Source: Pseudomonadota bacterium (lineage in GTDB: Bacteria > Pseudomonadota > Alphaproteobacteria > Rhizobiales > Hyphomicrobiaceae). Taken from it: 7,079 nt of DNA. The translations under genes were made by a program, and so were the position numbers. This document shows positions 6,901-7,079 of this stretch, in pieces; position 1 is the stretch's first letter, and each line of letters starts with the position of its first letter. The stretch spans positions 1-7,079 of the forward strand of contig JAEYPL010000270.1 in NCBI GenBank assembly GCA_023410905.1, written 5' to 3'. A model generated the notes under the pieces. That model saw only the letters and a list, made by a program, of their open reading frames with translations. It was not told the DNA's origin and made no database searches.

Positions 6901-6990
6901 ACCCGAGGGCCCGATTGTTTCGGCGCGCAGTTGTAACGGCTGGTCTGCAGCCGTCGACGACGACTCGTCCTTCTTAGGACCCTGGCTCAT
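3925..6990 (-). CDS. Large membrane-anchored coiled-coil protein with conserved C-terminal domain (GPR/RgsE-like candidate)
   Basis: This protein of about 1021 residues probably acts as a cell-envelope scaffold. Numbered from the ATG, residues 1-165 are a Pro/Ala/Ser/Lys-rich disordered segment. Two membrane spans follow at about 190-212 (TVAAIASGVWAVLGLLLGWA) and 229-253 (TAITLAATILIPIALFWFLALLIW). Then comes a long helical, coiled-coil region (about 256-825) with degenerate repeats, for example RTENL recurring 51 residues apart. A His/Pro/Ala-rich linker (about 830-880) leads to a compact C-terminal domain (882-1021) starting WKLGDLLARAS and containing AAAIWSRFRTGQRGIMVRSIY and VYLFLAH. I recall this tail from rhizobial proteins annotated as kinesin-like or apolipoprotein-like, the group that includes the Agrobacterium growth-pole-ring protein; the link is inferred. 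No motor or ATPase motif is visible. The start is uncertain: the ATG at 6988-6990 is preferred, and an in-frame TTG at 7009-7011 would add seven residues. Confidence 0.85.
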   Translation of the reverse strand: MSQGPKKDESSSTAADQPLQLRAETIGPSGAAAARVAPPPLPKAASPAPVASQGKPEASPGAAAPEAQLPLPRVISGASPKVPPPPASASTAKPAGKTTTGGPTPMPPKLPGAAKSEAKSDGHPKAPPAAPETPAESASEGGRGNGGSARNQRRRAAGPSRTTIAANDDVPSIGGLIYALQQKPSQRPMTVAAIASGVWAVLGLLLGWAMLAPELARAPTFMEMLSRPTAITLAATILIPIALFWFLALLIWRAQELRLMSSAMTEVAIRLAEPDRMAEQQIASVGQAVRRQVSFMNEAVSRALGRAGELEALVHSEVAALERAYSENEHRIRGLLGELSGERTALLQTSERVNRALKEIGTEIPSLVDKLGQQQQKLAGFIEGAGQNLVALETSLASTAENVSNKLGSQTAKIEHVFEDFTTTLAVALEQRTENLRLSFEKMSIEMTDSSKRIETALDGHAERLTITFDERAQKIDEGIAVRTENLQSVFEQFAGALEATMASRQEAIDRQLVERTKVLDDAFADRLKLFDESILRSTLAIDGAVADKALALTEALEGHAAQIGNVLGSQAEAFDGQVLEGVTAVRRASESVTRQSMAAIEGLANQADMLKHVSEGLLSQINSVTGRFEAQGKVIMTAASALESANTRIDRTLQARQEDLSHTLDQLAGKTGDIDRVMRGYSTQLEGSFAEAESRAKLVGEQLTRGAKEQARIALTEMDRLRTSAGSETDRALDELRAKFSSVSREVNEHIGTLSSRFNATSEEMRVRARSALSELEAEQGKLRDQLERLPDTTRASTDGMKRMLQEQLRALQQLSSLTIRESARRDIVPPAQLPPPASHHGASHAASAGHTHQPSARQVAAGEAAAARGAAGASGGTGREGWKLGDLLARASEEEAERATAAAAQAAPPDPGINVPGIARSLDATTAAAIWSRFRTGQRGIMVRSIYSNEGRSIFDDVQRRYRSEAPFKATVDRYLLDFEHVLREADQQDGSGRLTQSYVVSDGGRVYLFLAHAAARLA

Positions 6991-7030
6991 CAGCCTGTAA
7001 CGCTGCAGCAACAGTTGCCTGCCTACCGCA

Positions 7031-7079
7031 GCCCCCCTCCAAAGTGATATTTACCCAAACTTTTAGCTTATTGTCGGCC
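7031..7079 (-). promoter_or_regulatory. Upstream region of the large coiled-coil gene, probable promoter area
   Basis: The stretch 7041-7075 is clearly richer in A and T than the rest of the window (AAAGTGATATTTACCC and TTTTAGCTTATTG), as expected for a promoter region ahead of the minus-strand gene. The purine run GGAGGGGGG on the minus strand (7031-7039) is too far from either start codon to be a normal ribosome-binding site. I cannot identify convincing -35 and -10 boxes. TTTA-N7-TTTT is only a poor approach to the CtrA half-site pair TTAA-N7-TTAA. Confidence 0.3.

Noticed and set aside
7043..7066. Possible CtrA-binding site upstream of the large gene
   Set aside because: The best arrangement, TTTA-N7-TTTT, misses the TTAA-N7-TTAA consensus at both halves, so it is no better than chance in an AT-rich stretch.

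Overview
The window is GC-rich, densely coded, and reads as the chromosome of an alphaproteobacterium, most likely of the order Hyphomicrobiales (Rhizobiales). The clues are a CtpA-type S41 protease with the C-terminal tail I associate with rhizobial CtpA, a DUF3309 mini membrane protein, and a very large membrane-anchored coiled-coil protein whose C-terminal domain resembles that of the rhizobial growth-pole-ring (GPR/RgsE-like) proteins. These assignments come from recall of family features, not from a search. I see no tRNA, rRNA, CRISPR array, insertion sequence or phage gene.

Layout. (1) Positions 1-863, plus strand: the 3' two thirds of a carboxy-terminal processing protease gene (ctpA), cut by the window edge. 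(2) 864-942: a short gap with a 9-bp perfect hairpin inside a possible 14-codon micro-ORF. (3) 943-1779, plus: a 278-residue protein of unrecognised family, built from two tandem copies of one domain of about 115-120 residues. (4) 1870-3618, plus: a three-domain thiamine-diphosphate (ThDP) enzyme of the acetolactate synthase-like superfamily. (5) 3639-3803, minus: a 54-residue DUF3309 membrane protein, ending 20 bp from and convergent with the ThDP gene. (6) 3804-3924: a gap with two strong inverted repeats. (7) 3925-6990, minus: the large coiled-coil membrane protein of about 1021 residues. (8) 6991-7079: its upstream region, with an AT-richer stretch that may hold the promoter.

How the parts relate. 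Genes 943-1779 and 1870-3618 run in the same direction 90 bp apart with no clear terminator between them, so they may be co-transcribed and share a pathway. That link is inference. CtpA works on periplasmic proteins, and the large coiled-coil protein is probably a cell-envelope or polar-growth scaffold. No direct functional link among the envelope genes is visible beyond proximity. The least explained item is the duplicated-domain protein: each half carries the same set of polar and glycine motifs (DS, TP, ASHGG, NDA, SARIGDG, SA-x-N, HG), which looks like an uncharacterised enzyme family sitting beside a ThDP lyase or decarboxylase that is probably not the housekeeping acetolactate synthase.
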